From: Adiantum capillus-veneris | Taxonomy: Eukaryota > Streptophyta > Polypodiopsida > Polypodiales > Pteridaceae | Length of the DNA: 64,000 nucleotides | NCBI GenBank assembly: GCA_014529385.2 | Contig: CM043963.1 | Location: 6,297,501 to 6,361,500, forward strand | Reading direction: 5' to 3' | Part shown: piece after piece, positions 54,123 through 64,000 of the stretch | How positions within the stretch are numbered: the first letter of the stretch is position 1 | How the letters are laid out: every line of letters begins with the position of its first letter | Position numbers and translations under genes: made by a program | Notes under the pieces: model-generated | Databases searched by the model: none | The model's input: only the letters and a program-made list of their open reading frames with translations | Told to the model about the DNA's origin: nothing

Positions 54123-56192
54123 ATGGCACCAAAGAGGGATAGCAAGAAAAGAAAACCTCCAGTCTCTCCTTTTAGCAATTGTCAAGTGAGCATGAAGCTA
54201 AGGTCCGGTTGTATACCAAAGGGAGCTATCGATCAGGAGGCATCATCACAAGTCCAACATTTGGACACTCCACCCAATAAAAAGAACAGATTCTCAAAAG
54301 GCGTGTTTTTATTGATGATGAGGCTCAAGTTAATGAAGAATCCAACAACGTCAAAGATTACGGAGATATCAAAGGTAAATTATGAGTATATGCTATAATT
54401 TTATGTCGTTACGTAGTTTGTATTATAATTTTTGCAATGGTAGATGGTTAAATTTGATGAACGTATTTTTGTTGTTGAGAAAGTTTGGTAATAAATAACG
54501 ATGTGGGAGATTAAGAAAGGGTGAGACATTTTTTATATACATACCATTGATAGTTGCTAGAGAAAATATTAAGTATTGTTTTTGTTTATGTTGGAGAAAA
54601 GGTCCTTAAATCTCATGTGAGAGCCCTATATAGGGTGTGCGGATTTTTTTTGAAAACGTTGTCTCTGTACAAAGGAGACTTTGGCAAAATTTTTGAAAAT
54701 TAAATACTTCATACTATCTAATCCTAATTGCATATGTTTTTGGACAATTAAATGTTTGTCACTTGTTTTCTCTATGCAGAGACCAATGTTCACATTGAAA
54801 ATCCTCATGACAATGAAGAAGATGGTGATCATGAAGGGGATGTGGAGAATAAGCATTCCAAACACCTAGGCAAACAAATTTCGCTTGGCTTGATGAAAGA
54901 TGTTCTAAGTCAGTTTTATGTCAAGAAGAAGACATTTCCTTCTTCGGTTCCACTTTGTTGACTCATGGTGCATGAGGCTGTTAGGTTTGGTAGAGATGAT
55001 GTAGAATGGCTCATTTCCTCATTTGATTCTGCTGGGTATTTAGAAACTATGGGGCATTTTCTTGTGTCCATTGGGGATTCTAGAGGAGATATCATTCCCG
55101 TGACTGTAACGGATTTGGAGGTATGGGGACCACTTTGGCGGGAAAGAAATGTTGACTTTGAGAGAGCACTTGGTAGAGAATGGCATGAGCTCAAAGGAAA
55201 ACAGTTTTTGGTATGGGATGGCAACCATAGGCTAAAAACATGGTGGAAGAGAATCAAAGATAATGAGATCAATCACCTTTTTCACTCTTTTTTTGTAAAG
55301 CTTTGTTTTTATAAATGATGATTTTTTTGTGTGTGACAGAGTACTCAAAAAATGGTCAATACCATGTTAGTGTTTGTTCCCAATTCCTTGAGTTGTCCAA
55401 AGCAAAAGAAGTAGAGTTTCTTCTTGCACTTGACACTTCCAATGTGTAAGTTTGTTAATTGCATGTTGACTCTCATTTTTTTTGTAAACAATGCTTGTGT
55501 TTAACTCTTTGTTTTCTATCTTTTTGCAGCATTTCCAGGGCACATGTCATGCCAAACATCACTCATGAAGTCTATATGTTTCAGAGATTTGGCATGGAAA
55601 ATAAAGATTCAATCCTTCAAAAAAATTGACACCCGAATGATGAGAGAATGGGCTAGGATGGAGATGATTGTGGAGGAAAGGTATTACCATGGTGCTACAC
55701 CATGGTACAACACTCCATGTGGATTGATATCTCAACTTGTGTGGAAGGTGATACCTACTCTACATGTTGGGTAATTAATGTAAAATTTTATTATGGTTTC
55801 AATACAGTGTTTGTATTAGGATGAGTTCACTGTATTTATGTCCAAAGAAAGAGCAAAGCTAGATGCACTCATGAAGTTTATATGTTTCAAAGATTTGGCA
55901 TGGAAAATAAAGATTCAATCCTTCAAAAATTGACACCCGAATGATGAGAGAATGGGCAAGGGTGGATCATCACAAGTCTAACTAGCTAAGTCTCACTAAG
56001 TCTAAGGATCCACAATATCTTCATTTTGGTGATTACAACCTTTTTAGAAGTTACATGAAAAAGGAGACTTATTGGGCTCACTTGAATGGGAAGGCTACAC
56101 TTATGATTGAAAGGCTACAAGTAGAAGGTCCAAAACTTCCAAATTCTTTTGAACTATTCCACAAGATGAGCATGAACAATCATATTTTTGAG
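54123..56192 (+). pseudogene. Intron-containing pseudogene with ParB/sulfiredoxin-like DGNHR motif
   Basis: Coding blocks separated by GT-AG introns. Block 1, 54123-54374 (donor AAAG/GTAAAT), has a frameshift near 54290. Block 2, 54780 to about 55294, contains an in-frame TGA at 54958-54960, then DDVEWLISSFDSAGYLETMG, VTDLEVWGPLWRERNVD and QFLVWDGNHRLKTWWKR. Block 3 is 55340-55445 and block 4 runs from 55530 to about 55770, with a small frameshift. Part of block 4 (about 55561-55660) is duplicated at 55868-55966. A last block (about 55990-56192) ends at a GTAGAC donor. DGNHR after an E-x2-SF-x2-AGY stretch fits a ParB/Srx nuclease-like fold. Host gene or transposon passenger is unclear. Confidence 0.55.
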
Positions 56193-56299
56193 GTAGACAT
56201 TTGACCATTGTTTTTAATAGAATATAGAAATGTTTTAATTTACATAAGATCAAAGTTGAGTGTGTTTTTTTATTGTTACTATGTATGTAGATTTTATTT

Positions 56300-56515
56300 T
56301 GTTGGAATTAGGGTTGCAAGAAAACACACATAGCTTGGAGAAGACAAAGGATGCTCAAGGCACACAATAAAGAGTGTATTACTTAGTGTGCAATGGAAAG
56401 ATAGATAGCCCTAGAGTGATGGGCGTATACATAATGCATGGGGGGGAAAACCTCCTAAAGAGGGAAAAAATGCCCTCACGGTACTAGTGTGTTCACACAC
56501 ATCACTACCACACGT
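56300..56515 (-). repeat. Possible copia LTR remnant, split by element C
   Basis: Starts TGTTGGAATTAGGG on the plus strand, so on the minus strand it ends CCCTAATTCCAACA, a typical copia LTR end. The other end may be the ATGTATATGGTAACA at 62110-62124, beyond element C, giving an LTR of about 230 bp next to the minus-strand copia pol. No second copy is available to prove it. Confidence 0.35.
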
Positions 56516-57652
56516 TGTCAGGAGTTTTTTGGATCAAGGGATTGTACATATGTACATACCCATGCATGGTGCATCAAATAAAGGATTGCCCATTTTCCAG
56601 AGCCAGGTGGTTATGTGGGGCCCACATGTGTACAGGTAGGACATCATGTACATAGTGCATTAATTTTCACTCACCAGTACCAGTGTGTTTTTTCTACAAT
56701 AATGAGGAGTTGGTAGCACGTAAAACTTCTCGAGGAAGCTATCCGCGGGCCGAGGACATGAGGTAAGCAGGTGCGTCAGATGGCATCTAGTGGCGTCAGG
56801 AGGTCAAACGGGGTCAATATTTGCACGTGGATGAGTACGAACACAACGTGGATGTTTTCTTGTGATAATTATGCATAAAGGTCATCATGAGGACCATATT
56901 TTGGGGCCACTTCATGTGGTGGAGGGATGAATTATTGAAAAAAGCTGAGTGCCAGGTGTGCGGAGGATGCAGCAGGGTGACAACTATGCATTGCAAGGTC
57001 AGTTTTTGGCCTGCTCGGGGTCCGTTTGAAGTCATCTAAAAGGCCAAGGGTGCCCAACTAATAAAGCTAAGTGTGGGAACTGAAAAAACAGAGAGAAGAC
57101 CATAAAAAATGTAGATAAGAGAGGAGGAATAGCCGCAATTGTGTTTTTGGAGCCTGTTTTGGCCCTAAACTGCTCATCCGAGGTCGGATTTGAGCACTTT
57201 GACATTGTAGACTGGGATTTTGGGCCGTTCCGGATGCGATGGCGCTGTCCATTTTTCCAAATTCCTCACTCCTTTTCTGCTGTTTTGGCTGTGTAAGTTT
57301 CTCCTATGAGCAAAGCTTCTTCTCCAATTTGCGATTGTATCTGGTACATTTTACCCATATTGTGTGAGCTATTTGCTCCATTTGTGTTGGTCCAAGATCT
57401 ATTGTATCTAAACATCAGAAATTATCCTCTTTTGAGCTGAGTTTTTGGGTGTGTGTGTGTGTGTCTCTCTCTCTCTCTTTGTGGAGTGGGCAAGTGGATA
57501 GTCTCTCTCCTCTCACTCCATAGGTGTGTTCCGTATCTCGGCCAGGTGGGTTGTGTAAGTCAAGTGGTGCCCCCTAGTGTGTGTGTATATCCTTCCAAGA
57601 GTGTGTATCGGGTCGTTATAGAGGCGTTTTGTGTGTTTCCATCCTGCTCACA
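56516..57652 (+). repeat. 5' LTR of element C (1137 bp)
   Basis: Runs TGTCAGGAGTTTTTTGG to GCTCACA. It contains a (GT)n/(CT)n stretch at about 57449-57480. Paired with 60970-62108. Confidence 0.92.
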
Positions 57653-57658
57653 TTCTTT

Positions 57659-57675
57659 TGGCGCCCCCACGGAGG
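57659..57675 (+). promoter_or_regulatory. Primer-binding site of element C
   Basis: TGGCGCCCCCACGGAGG, six bases after the LTR end. It is related to the site of element A (TGGTGCCCCCACTAAGG). Confidence 0.75.
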
Positions 57676-57717
57676 ATCTTCTTCGAGTACCTTCTGCTTC
57701 GAGCTTTGAGATTCGGG

Positions 57718-57765
57718 ATTAGGGATTACAGGTTACAGGTTACAGGTTATAGGTTACAGGGACAG
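57718..57765 (+). repeat. Short (GGTTACA)n-like tandem repeat in the C leader
   Basis: About five imperfect 7-bp units (GGATTACA, GGTTACA, GGTTATA) follow GGGATTAGG. The unit differs from the plant telomere repeat. The rest of the leader up to 58330 shows no recognised feature. Confidence 0.6.
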
Positions 57766-58330
57766 GTACAAGTACAAGTAGTTGGAGCACAATGATATAC
57801 TAGCAGTGGTGTCACTTGCAGTTGCCGTGGGTATGCATCATTTGGCGTGTGTTTGAGCGCATTGTCCTTGTGGAAACTGCCATTGTACGCCTTTGTGGAG
57901 CCATAATTGGTTTTATTTGGCAATTCCAGCCATTTCTGAGACTTGGTCTGGAAGATAGTCATTTCTGAGACTTGACTATATGCGATTTGCATAAGCCTTC
58001 GTGTGAGGGTCGATAGCGTGAGGTTTTATTGAGCTGGGGGATTCTCAAATGTGGAGATCCTTTCGGTGATACAGGTAGCTGGAGCACCCTTTTCGTGACC
58101 TCGCCATAGGCTATGTACTATTGATTCCTATTTGATGCTCGGGTTCTATTGTTGATAGTTTATGCATACATATACATTCTATATTTTGGGTTCTCACTGC
58201 TCTACTTCTGGGGAAACTCTGTCAAAATTGTTCCAAGTTATGATGGCTGGTTTTTTGGTCTTTTGAGCCATTTATGTTGTTATGCTACTAAAATTTTGGC
58301 AAAATCAAAGGATAAGACAGGTGTTCCTTC

Positions 58331-58573
58331 TTGGGAGCTTCATGGTTGGCTTTAATGGATGATCAAAATGGTCCTCAATTCACTCCTTTTCATTTAACCC
58401 AGAGTATCCAGATAAATGTTCATGTGTCCAGGAACATTTTTTTCCAGCATCGCATAGTCTTTATGTTCAGGCCAAGAAGATTAAGAGAGATATTGGAATG
58501 TCCTTTACCTGTTGTAATTCCAATGATTAACTATGAAAACTCATTTGATGTGCATGTGTTTGTCCTTATCTAA
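58331..58573 (+). CDS. Element C leader ORF (80 aa), conserved with element A
   Basis: Located between the primer-binding site and gag, 102 bases before gag. From its second Met (58355) 72 residues align gaplessly with leader ORF 2 of element A, about half identical. It contains FTPFHLTQSIQINVHVSR, FFQHRIVFMF, REILECPLPVVIPMI and NSFDVHVFVL. The second Met is the likelier start because that is where the alignment with A begins. Function unknown. Confidence 0.5.
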   Translation: MGASWLALMDDQNGPQFTPFHLTQSIQINVHVSRNIFFQHRIVFMFRPRRLREILECPLPVVIPMINYENSFDVHVFVLI

Positions 58574-58675
58574 AGTTGAGCTCCATTGAAGTTTCTGGGA
58601 ATTGAGTCAGTCAAAAGTTTTGGGTTCTTGCACGTGTGTTCGAAGGGGTTCTTAAAGCATTAAACTTGGGTAGCC

Positions 58676-60412
58676 ATGAATTTCTCTTATCCGGAGTTTC
58701 ATGGAAGAAGTGATGAAGATGTGGAAGACTTTTTGGAAAAGATGGAGGTTGCCTGCATTAGCAACCAGATTCATGACTCGGCGCAGATGTTACGCCTTCT
58801 TCAAATCTATTTGAAGAGTGATGCACGAGTTTGGTCCAAAGCATTTGAAGAGGAGCTGCGTGTGGCTGATCCACCCGTAAGGCTGAGTTGGGACAATCTA
58901 AGGCATGGATTGGAAGTGGAGTTTGTGAAGACAGAAGATCCTGACAAGGTGTGGCAAGAAGTACAAGGTTTGGTGCAAAAGGAAGATGAGCCAGTAGATG
59001 CGTACATATGTAAGTTTTCATTGGCATGGGAGAGGATGTGCAAGGCATTAGCACCACAAGTACCCCCGCCTGACATGATGAAGAAGGACAGATTCTTGGC
59101 TGGTCTTTGGGAGAATATACGTTGGAGAGTGGAGCTAAAGAAGCCTAGGACATATGAAGATGCACTAGAGGTGGCAAGGAACAAAGAGTGGAAGCTGAGG
59201 AAAATGAGCCAGTTAGGGGTGGAGTCTTTGCCCATGAGGTCTGAATTTCAGCCTATGGACTCTTTACAAGGTCGCATGCCAGTGGTTCATCATGAACTAG
59301 TGGTTTTTGTTACTCCTCAGGTTATGCCAGCAGTGGTCACTACAGCAGTGCAAGATGATGGGCTAAGGCAAGACATGAGGCAAGTGGTAGATTTAATGAA
59401 GAATCTCAGCCTAAACATGCTTGGTCAAGTGGGAAATAATCGAGGTCGAGGGAGGTTTGCAAATCAGCTAGGAGGTGAAGAAAGACCCAGGAATGGTGTT
59501 GGACAAAACAATGGTAGGTTTTGGAGGCAGATGCCCACATGTTATAATTGTGGAGAGTTGGGTCACATCAGCCCGCAATGTGATAAGCCACCAAGGATGG
59601 GGGGAGACATGTATCCATTGCCAAGACAGGTGCTAACTAGGTCAAATGATTATGGCATCGAAATTAAGGGAGATGAAGGCACCAGTGGATTAACCCAGGA
59701 GGAAAAGGGAAAGACAAAAGTGCTAAGTGTAGTCACCTTGGAGAAGGCATCAAAGCTAGAGGATACATTAGTGATGCCTATTGGGAAGAGAACCACAGAG
59801 GAAAAGGAAGGAATAAGTGCCCCAGGTCCTAGTAAGAAGAAGGGAAAGAGCCATGAAGGCGAGGATGTCAAGGCCAAGAGGAAAAGGAGAGCTCGTCGTA
59901 AGTTTCATGTTTCAGATTTTCCACTAGGGGATGGGAAATTAAGCTATGACTTGAAGGAGGATCTGACAAGTAGGAAGGCAGATGTTACTTTTGGGAAACT
60001 TATAGAGATGGTGCCTAAGCTAAAGCGACAGTGGAAGGGAATGGTTAACCCAATGGAGAAAGAGCCAGAGAGAGGTTTAGTGAAGGTGTTGGTGATGGAT
60101 GAGCTACCAGACATTTGCCCAATAGTAGATGCGTGGCACAAAAGAAAAAATCTACGACAAGGTTACGTGGATGGTGGAGCCCAAATATGTGTGATAACAC
60201 ACTCATGCGTTGAGCAGATGGGTCTTACAGTGACTAGGGTGTTAGGCTTCAGGATCAGATTGGCAAACCATCAAAAAGTAAAATGTTTGGGTGTGGTGAA
60301 GAGCTTAGAAGTGGAGGTATATGATGCAAAGGCGGTGGTTGATTTTCATGTGATGCCAGCGGGGTTGGGAGCATATCCTAGGGATCTGTTCAAGATTGGC
60401 AATGTTGTATGA
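58676..60412 (+). CDS. Element C gag and damaged protease (578 aa)
   Basis: The N-terminal 180 residues are a gag capsid-like domain (MNFSYPEFHGRSDEDVEDFL; DRFLAGLWENIRWRVELKKP). A CCHC knuckle is at 289-302 (CYNCGELGHISPQC). A segment around 420 (VSDFPLGDGKLSYDL) matches the linker of element A (LQDFPLGHG). The protease begins well (YVDGGAQICVITHS, Asp 499, D-G-G-A as in A), but the usual ILGRPWL is replaced by RDLFKIGNVV and a stop. The end is therefore damaged, perhaps at a deletion joint. Gag may still be functional. Confidence 0.85.
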   Translation: MNFSYPEFHGRSDEDVEDFLEKMEVACISNQIHDSAQMLRLLQIYLKSDARVWSKAFEEELRVADPPVRLSWDNLRHGLEVEFVKTEDPDKVWQEVQGLVQKEDEPVDAYICKFSLAWERMCKALAPQVPPPDMMKKDRFLAGLWENIRWRVELKKPRTYEDALEVARNKEWKLRKMSQLGVESLPMRSEFQPMDSLQGRMPVVHHELVVFVTPQVMPAVVTTAVQDDGLRQDMRQVVDLMKNLSLNMLGQVGNNRGRGRFANQLGGEERPRNGVGQNNGRFWRQMPTCYNCGELGHISPQCDKPPRMGGDMYPLPRQVLTRSNDYGIEIKGDEGTSGLTQEEKGKTKVLSVVTLEKASKLEDTLVMPIGKRTTEEKEGISAPGPSKKKGKSHEGEDVKAKRKRRARRKFHVSDFPLGDGKLSYDLKEDLTSRKADVTFGKLIEMVPKLKRQWKGMVNPMEKEPERGLVKVLVMDELPDICPIVDAWHKRKNLRQGYVDGGAQICVITHSCVEQMGLTVTRVLGFRIRLANHQKVKCLGVVKSLEVEVYDAKAVVDFHVMPAGLGAYPRDLFKIGNVV

Positions 60413-60421
60413 TTAGCCTCT

Positions 60422-60931
60422 ATGACATGTGCCAAGAATCTATATAATATGGACACAAGGAAACAATTAGAAGAACTTTATGAAGATGAAGATGAGTCTA
60501 GTGATGAAGACTATTCCACAGTGTCTGATGAGGACAGTGATCGTACTACCAACAGTGATGAGGATGTTGATGTTTCATTTCTTTTTATGGACAAAGAAAT
60601 CCAGGAGTCTGGTTTAGTTGCATTTGTGAATGAGGTCGAAGATGAAAGTGAAGGGCTGATGCAAACCAAGGTTGAATTGTCAAAGAAGCAGGAATTGATG
60701 ACACAAATGATTAGTGGAGACCTCTCAGCTATGGAGAAGGAGATATATTTGCACATGCAGGTCTATGCCAAAGTAATTGATGGTTTTCTTGATGTAAGGT
60801 TGATATATGGAATCTCTACAGGTTTTCCTTGGGAACCAGGTGGAAGCTTGATTAAGCTTTTGATGCAAGGAATGCAAAGTGTTTTTGTGTGGGATCCAGG
60901 TGGAATGAATATCTCTTTTTGCTGCTGCTGA
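60422..60931 (+). CDS. Element C acidic ORF (169 aa), in frame with gag
   Basis: It lies in the same frame as gag, three codons beyond its stop, so it is the continuation of the polyprotein after a nonsense change. It is strongly acidic (YEDEDESSDEDYSTVSDEDS), like the acidic linker between protease and RT in element A. It ends with GFPWEPGGS and VFVWDPGGM and a short Cys run. RT would be expected next but is missing. Confidence 0.6.
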   Translation: MTCAKNLYNMDTRKQLEELYEDEDESSDEDYSTVSDEDSDRTTNSDEDVDVSFLFMDKEIQESGLVAFVNEVEDESEGLMQTKVELSKKQELMTQMISGDLSAMEKEIYLHMQVYAKVIDGFLDVRLIYGISTGFPWEPGGSLIKLLMQGMQSVFVWDPGGMNISFCCC

Positions 60932-60951
60932 GCATGAATGCTCTAGCAGGC

Positions 60952-60963
60952 TAGGGGATGGGC
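60952..60963 (+). promoter_or_regulatory. Polypurine tract of element C
   Basis: TAGGGGATGGGC, followed by AAATTA and the LTR start TGTCAGG. The purine content and place are right, although six bases separate it from the LTR. Confidence 0.65.
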
Positions 60964-60969
60964 AAATTA

Positions 60970-62108
60970 TGTCAGGAGTTTTTTGGAGCAAGGGATTGCG
61001 CATATGTACATACCCATGCATGGTGCATCAAATAAAGGATTGCCCATTTTCTAGAGCCATGTGGTTATGTGGGGCCCACATGTGTACATGTAGGACAACA
61101 TGTACATAGTGCATCAATTTTCACTCACCAGTACTAGTGTGTTTTTTTTACAATAATGAGGAGTTGGTAGCGCGTAAAACTTCTCGAGGAAGCTATCCGC
61201 GGGCCCCGACGACATGAGGTAAGCAGGTGCGTCAGATGGCATCTAATGGCGTCAGGAGGTCGAACGGGGTCAATATTTGCACGTGGATGAGTACGGACAC
61301 AACGTGGATGTTTTCTTGTGATAATTATGTAGAAAGGTCATCATGAGGACCATATTTTGGGGCCACTTCACGTGGTGGCGGGATGCATTATTGAAAAAAG
61401 CTGAGTGCTAGGTGTGCGGAGGATGCAGCAGGGTGACAACTATGCATTGCAAGGTCAGTTTTTGGCCTGCCGTTTGAAGTCATCTAAAAGGCCAAGGGTG
61501 CCCAACTAATAAAGCTAAGTGTGGGAACTAAAAAACAGAGAGAAGACTAGAAAAAACGTGGAGAAGAGAGGAGGAACAGCCGCAACTGTGTTTTTGGTGT
61601 TTTTGGAGCCTGTTTTGGCCCTAAACTGCTCATCCAAGGTCGGATTTGAGCACTTTGACATTGTAGATTGGGGTTTTGGGCCGTTCCGGACACAATGAAG
61701 CTGTCCATTTTGCCAAATTCCTCACTCGTTTTCTTCTGTTTTGGCTGTGTAAGTTTCTCCTATGAGCGAAGCTTCTGCTCCAATTTGTGATTGTATCTGG
61801 TACATTTTACCCATATTGCGTGAGCTATTTGCTCCATGGGTGTTGGCTCAAGCTCTATTGTATCTAAACATCATAAATTCTCCTCTTTTGAGCTGAGTTT
61901 TTGGGTGTGTGTGTGTGTGTGTGTGTCTCTCTCTGTGTGGAGTGGGCAAGTGGATAGTCTCTCTCCTCTCACTCCATAGGTGTATTCCCTGTCTCGGCCA
62001 GATGGGTTGTGTAAGTCGAGTGGTGCCCCATAGTGTGTGTGTATATCATTCCAAGAGTGTGTGTCGGGTCATTATAGAGGCGTTGTGTGTGTTTCCATCC
62101 CGCTCACA
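60970..62108 (+). repeat. 3' LTR of element C (1139 bp)
   Basis: Pairs with 56516-57652. Scattered substitutions and small indels run throughout; for instance GCATCAATTTT here, GCATTAATTTT there. Confidence 0.92.
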
Positions 62109-62124
62109 ATGTATATGGTAACAA

Positions 62125-63885
62125 ATCCTGGAGTGATGCGGTGAACGAGAGCTCGCACATGAGTAAAGGGAAGTTCCATGCCCTGAGGACATGATCAGTC
62201 CACAAAGGGGAGTAATCCCAAAGATTTGTGGAAAGATTCTTGCTTCTCATGAGACGATGCCTTTGTGAAAAGATCTGCAAGGTTGGCCTGTGTTGGCACA
62301 TAAGCCAAGTTGATCTCTCCTACTGAGAGCCTCTTCCTAACATAGTGGTAATGAACCTCAATGTGCTTTGTGCGAGCATGAAAAATTGGGTTCCTTGCAA
62401 CTACCAATGCGATCTGACTGTCAGTGTAGATAGTGTTGGCAGTGTCTTGTCTAACACCCAAATCTGTCATAAGGCGTCTGAGCCATACACACTCAACTGC
62501 AGCTGTGAAGACTTCCCTGTACTCAACCTCACAACTAGAAGTTGCCACAGTAGGTTGCTTCTTGCTCAACCATGATATACATGAACTCCCAAGCATGAAA
62601 CAAAAACCACTTATGGACACTTGCGTGTCAAAACAACCAGCCAGATTTGAGTTTGAAAAAGCATGTAAGTCTGGCGGCAATGATCCCCCCTTAGGATAAA
62701 ACAAGCCAAGATGTAAAGTGCCACTAGAGTAGTGGAAAATCCTCTTGATAGCCTGCCAATGCTTAGACTCTTGGCTATGCATAAATCTACTGACCTGTGA
62801 GACAACAAACTAAATATCCGGCCTCATGTTGCATACATAAATGAGGCAGTCAACAGCAGTTTGGTAGAGAGTGACATCAACAAGATCACCAACATCATGT
62901 AGACTCAACTTCAAACCTCTTCCCATGGGAGTGGCAATAGGTTTGCAATCCTCAAGTCCAAACTTACATAGCAAATGTCTCTATGTAACTTTTTTGACAC
63001 AAGGAAATACCACCATGACACTGCTTAAAGTGTATACCCAAGTAATGATGCAATAGCCCCAAATATTTCATCTTGAAAGTAGCATTCAAATCAGCTTTAA
63101 ATTCAGCAATGTGTGCTTCATTGGACCCGTGATCAGCAAACCATCCACATAAAGAACAACAATGAGAAGTACATCACCCTCATGCTTTACATACAATGTG
63201 CTTTTTGTTGGACTATTACGAAAGCCTCGTTTGACCAAATGAGTGTCAGTTTTGTCATACCAAGCACAAGGAGATTGCTTCAACCCATACAAAGCCTTCT
63301 TACATCTGCACACTTTGTCCACTTGTCCTTTCTTGACAAAACTGCGAGGCTGCGTTACATAAACTTCCTAAAAAATGTCACCATTCAAGAAATCAATAAC
63401 AATGTCTGATTGATGTACATCCCAACCAAAATGAGCTGCCAATGCACATAGAAAATGCATAGTAGTCATATGACAAGTGGGAGCAAAAGCCTCTTCATAA
63501 TCTATGCCTTTTGCTGTGCATAACCCTTTGCAATAAGTATCCTTATGGCAATCAATCTTACCATCTGGCTTGCGTTTCAACTTGTAAACCCACTTCCTAC
63601 TAGTGGCCTTTTTGCCAGGAGGCAAATCACATAAAGTCCATATGTCATTTTCTATAAGTGCACCATATTCTGATTGCATGGTAGCCATCCAATTTTTTGA
63701 ATTCTGTGCTTCATCAAAAGACAGAGGTTCCTCAACTTCATGTAAGCTAGACACAGCCAAAGCATAACAATCTGATGCATAAGATGCATGGAGAGAGCTT
63801 GAACGAGTACAACTAGACAAAGGTGCATCCAATTCACTGTCACGCAATGTATGCACCAGCCATTCTGGCATACCTCGTGTGTCAT
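62125..63885 (-). pseudogene. Decayed Ty1/copia pol (reverse transcriptase and RNase H)
   Basis: Minus-strand pieces in copia order. First 63871-63368: RT entry with WMATMQSEYGALIENDIWTL, LPPGKKATSRKWVYKLKRKP and GIDYEEAFAPT. Then 63322-63086: KKALYGLKQSPCAWYDK and the active-site box YVDG, where copia has YVDD. A broken stretch follows, then RNase H 62782-62195: SGFCFMLGSSCISWLSKKQP, SSCEVEYRE, IYTDSQIALVVARNP, RTKHIEVHYHYVR, ANLADLFTK. At least two frame breaks and the changed active site mean it is dead. The region 62125-62194 is probably the 3' end of the internal region. Confidence 0.9.
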
Positions 63886-64000
63886 GTCATGAGGTTTCTA
63901 GGCTTATCTTTGCAGATTTCCTACAAGTTTGCTTGTGGATGGTCTAGGACCAATCCCATTGGGTAAGTAACTTTTCTTTGGACTAGTACCTACAACTAAC
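63886..64000. other. Window end, probably upstream part of the same copia copy
   Basis: Only 115 bases, with no motif I can read with confidence. By position this would be the integrase-RT linker of the minus-strand copia pol. Confidence 0.3.

Larger units (their letters stand above)
56516..62108 (+). mobile_element. Element C: Ty3/gypsy element lacking RT and integrase
   Basis: Two LTRs of 1137 and 1139 bp (TGTCAGGAG...GCTCACA) enclose a primer-binding site, a leader with one short conserved ORF, a gag-protease ORF, an acidic ORF and a polypurine tract. Reverse transcriptase, RNase H and integrase are absent, so it could move only with enzymes from another element. The gag, protease and leader ORF resemble those of element A. 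The LTRs differ by roughly 4-5% over the first 260 bp by eye, so it is older than A. I find no clear target duplication (CACGT on the left, ATGTA on the right). Confidence 0.9.

Noticed and set aside
56511-62113. Target-site duplication for element C
   Set aside because: CACGT and ATGTA do not match. Shifting the LTR edge by a base or two gives no better pair.
1-64000. tRNA or rRNA genes and bacterial-type promoters or operons
   Set aside because: I read no cloverleaf, rRNA core motif or operon structure; all gene-like content is plant transposon or its remains.

Overview
Kind of sequence: this is nuclear DNA of a land plant and consists almost wholly of transposable elements. I see no intact host gene, rRNA, tRNA or CRISPR array. 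Ty3/gypsy and Ty1/copia proteins, plant-type GT-AG introns in decayed genes, very long LTRs, nested insertions and long (GA)n tracts point to a large, repeat-rich plant genome. My guess is a fern or another non-flowering plant; this rests only on the look of the fossils. Layout: (1) 1-4729, the 3' part of a gypsy element (E), with its RNase H/integrase and complete 3' LTR. (2) 4784-5618, a cluster of foldback sequences that share one core but have different arms, next to a 41-nt poly-C tract. (3) 5640-8070, (GA)n and two oppositely oriented degenerate CCAATA/TATTGG arrays. (4) 8100-10850, a decayed transposase gene with a SWIM zinc finger. (5) 11282-14350, a decayed gypsy pol (F). (6) 14840-22195, a minus-strand gypsy element (D), flanked by ATGT, inserted into a copia integrase gene whose two halves still read through the site. 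(7) 22439-23040, a LINE 3' fragment. (8) 23719-25626, two LTRs about 96 bp apart (G). (9) About 25627-53328, a giant plus-strand gypsy element (B, about 16 kb once the insertion is removed). (10) 29803-41132, a young, apparently intact minus-strand gypsy element (A) inserted in the gag gene of B. (11) 53329-53866, an LTR fragment of the A/E family that truncates B. (12) 54123-56192, an intron-containing pseudogene with a ParB/sulfiredoxin-like DGNHR motif. (13) 56516-62108, a gypsy element (C) without reverse transcriptase or integrase. (14) 62125-63885, a decayed copia pol. Most notable: element B. Its polyprotein carries two copies of the integrase zinc-binding (H2C2) region and a second retropepsin-like protease domain after the integrase, followed by KQ-x-W-I-x-K repeats. 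Its 5' leader and 3' region hold nine copies of a 24-bp palindrome (first half AGACATCATACG), mostly 283-289 bp apart, and an extra ORF lies beyond pol. Elements A and C share a small ORF of about 72 codons between the primer-binding site and gag, a candidate undescribed retroelement gene. Relationships: A and E are one family (intact copy and partial copy). C is a relative that keeps only gag plus a damaged protease, so it would depend on another element's enzymes. A inserted into B, and D inserted into a copia copy, so relative ages can be read from the nesting.
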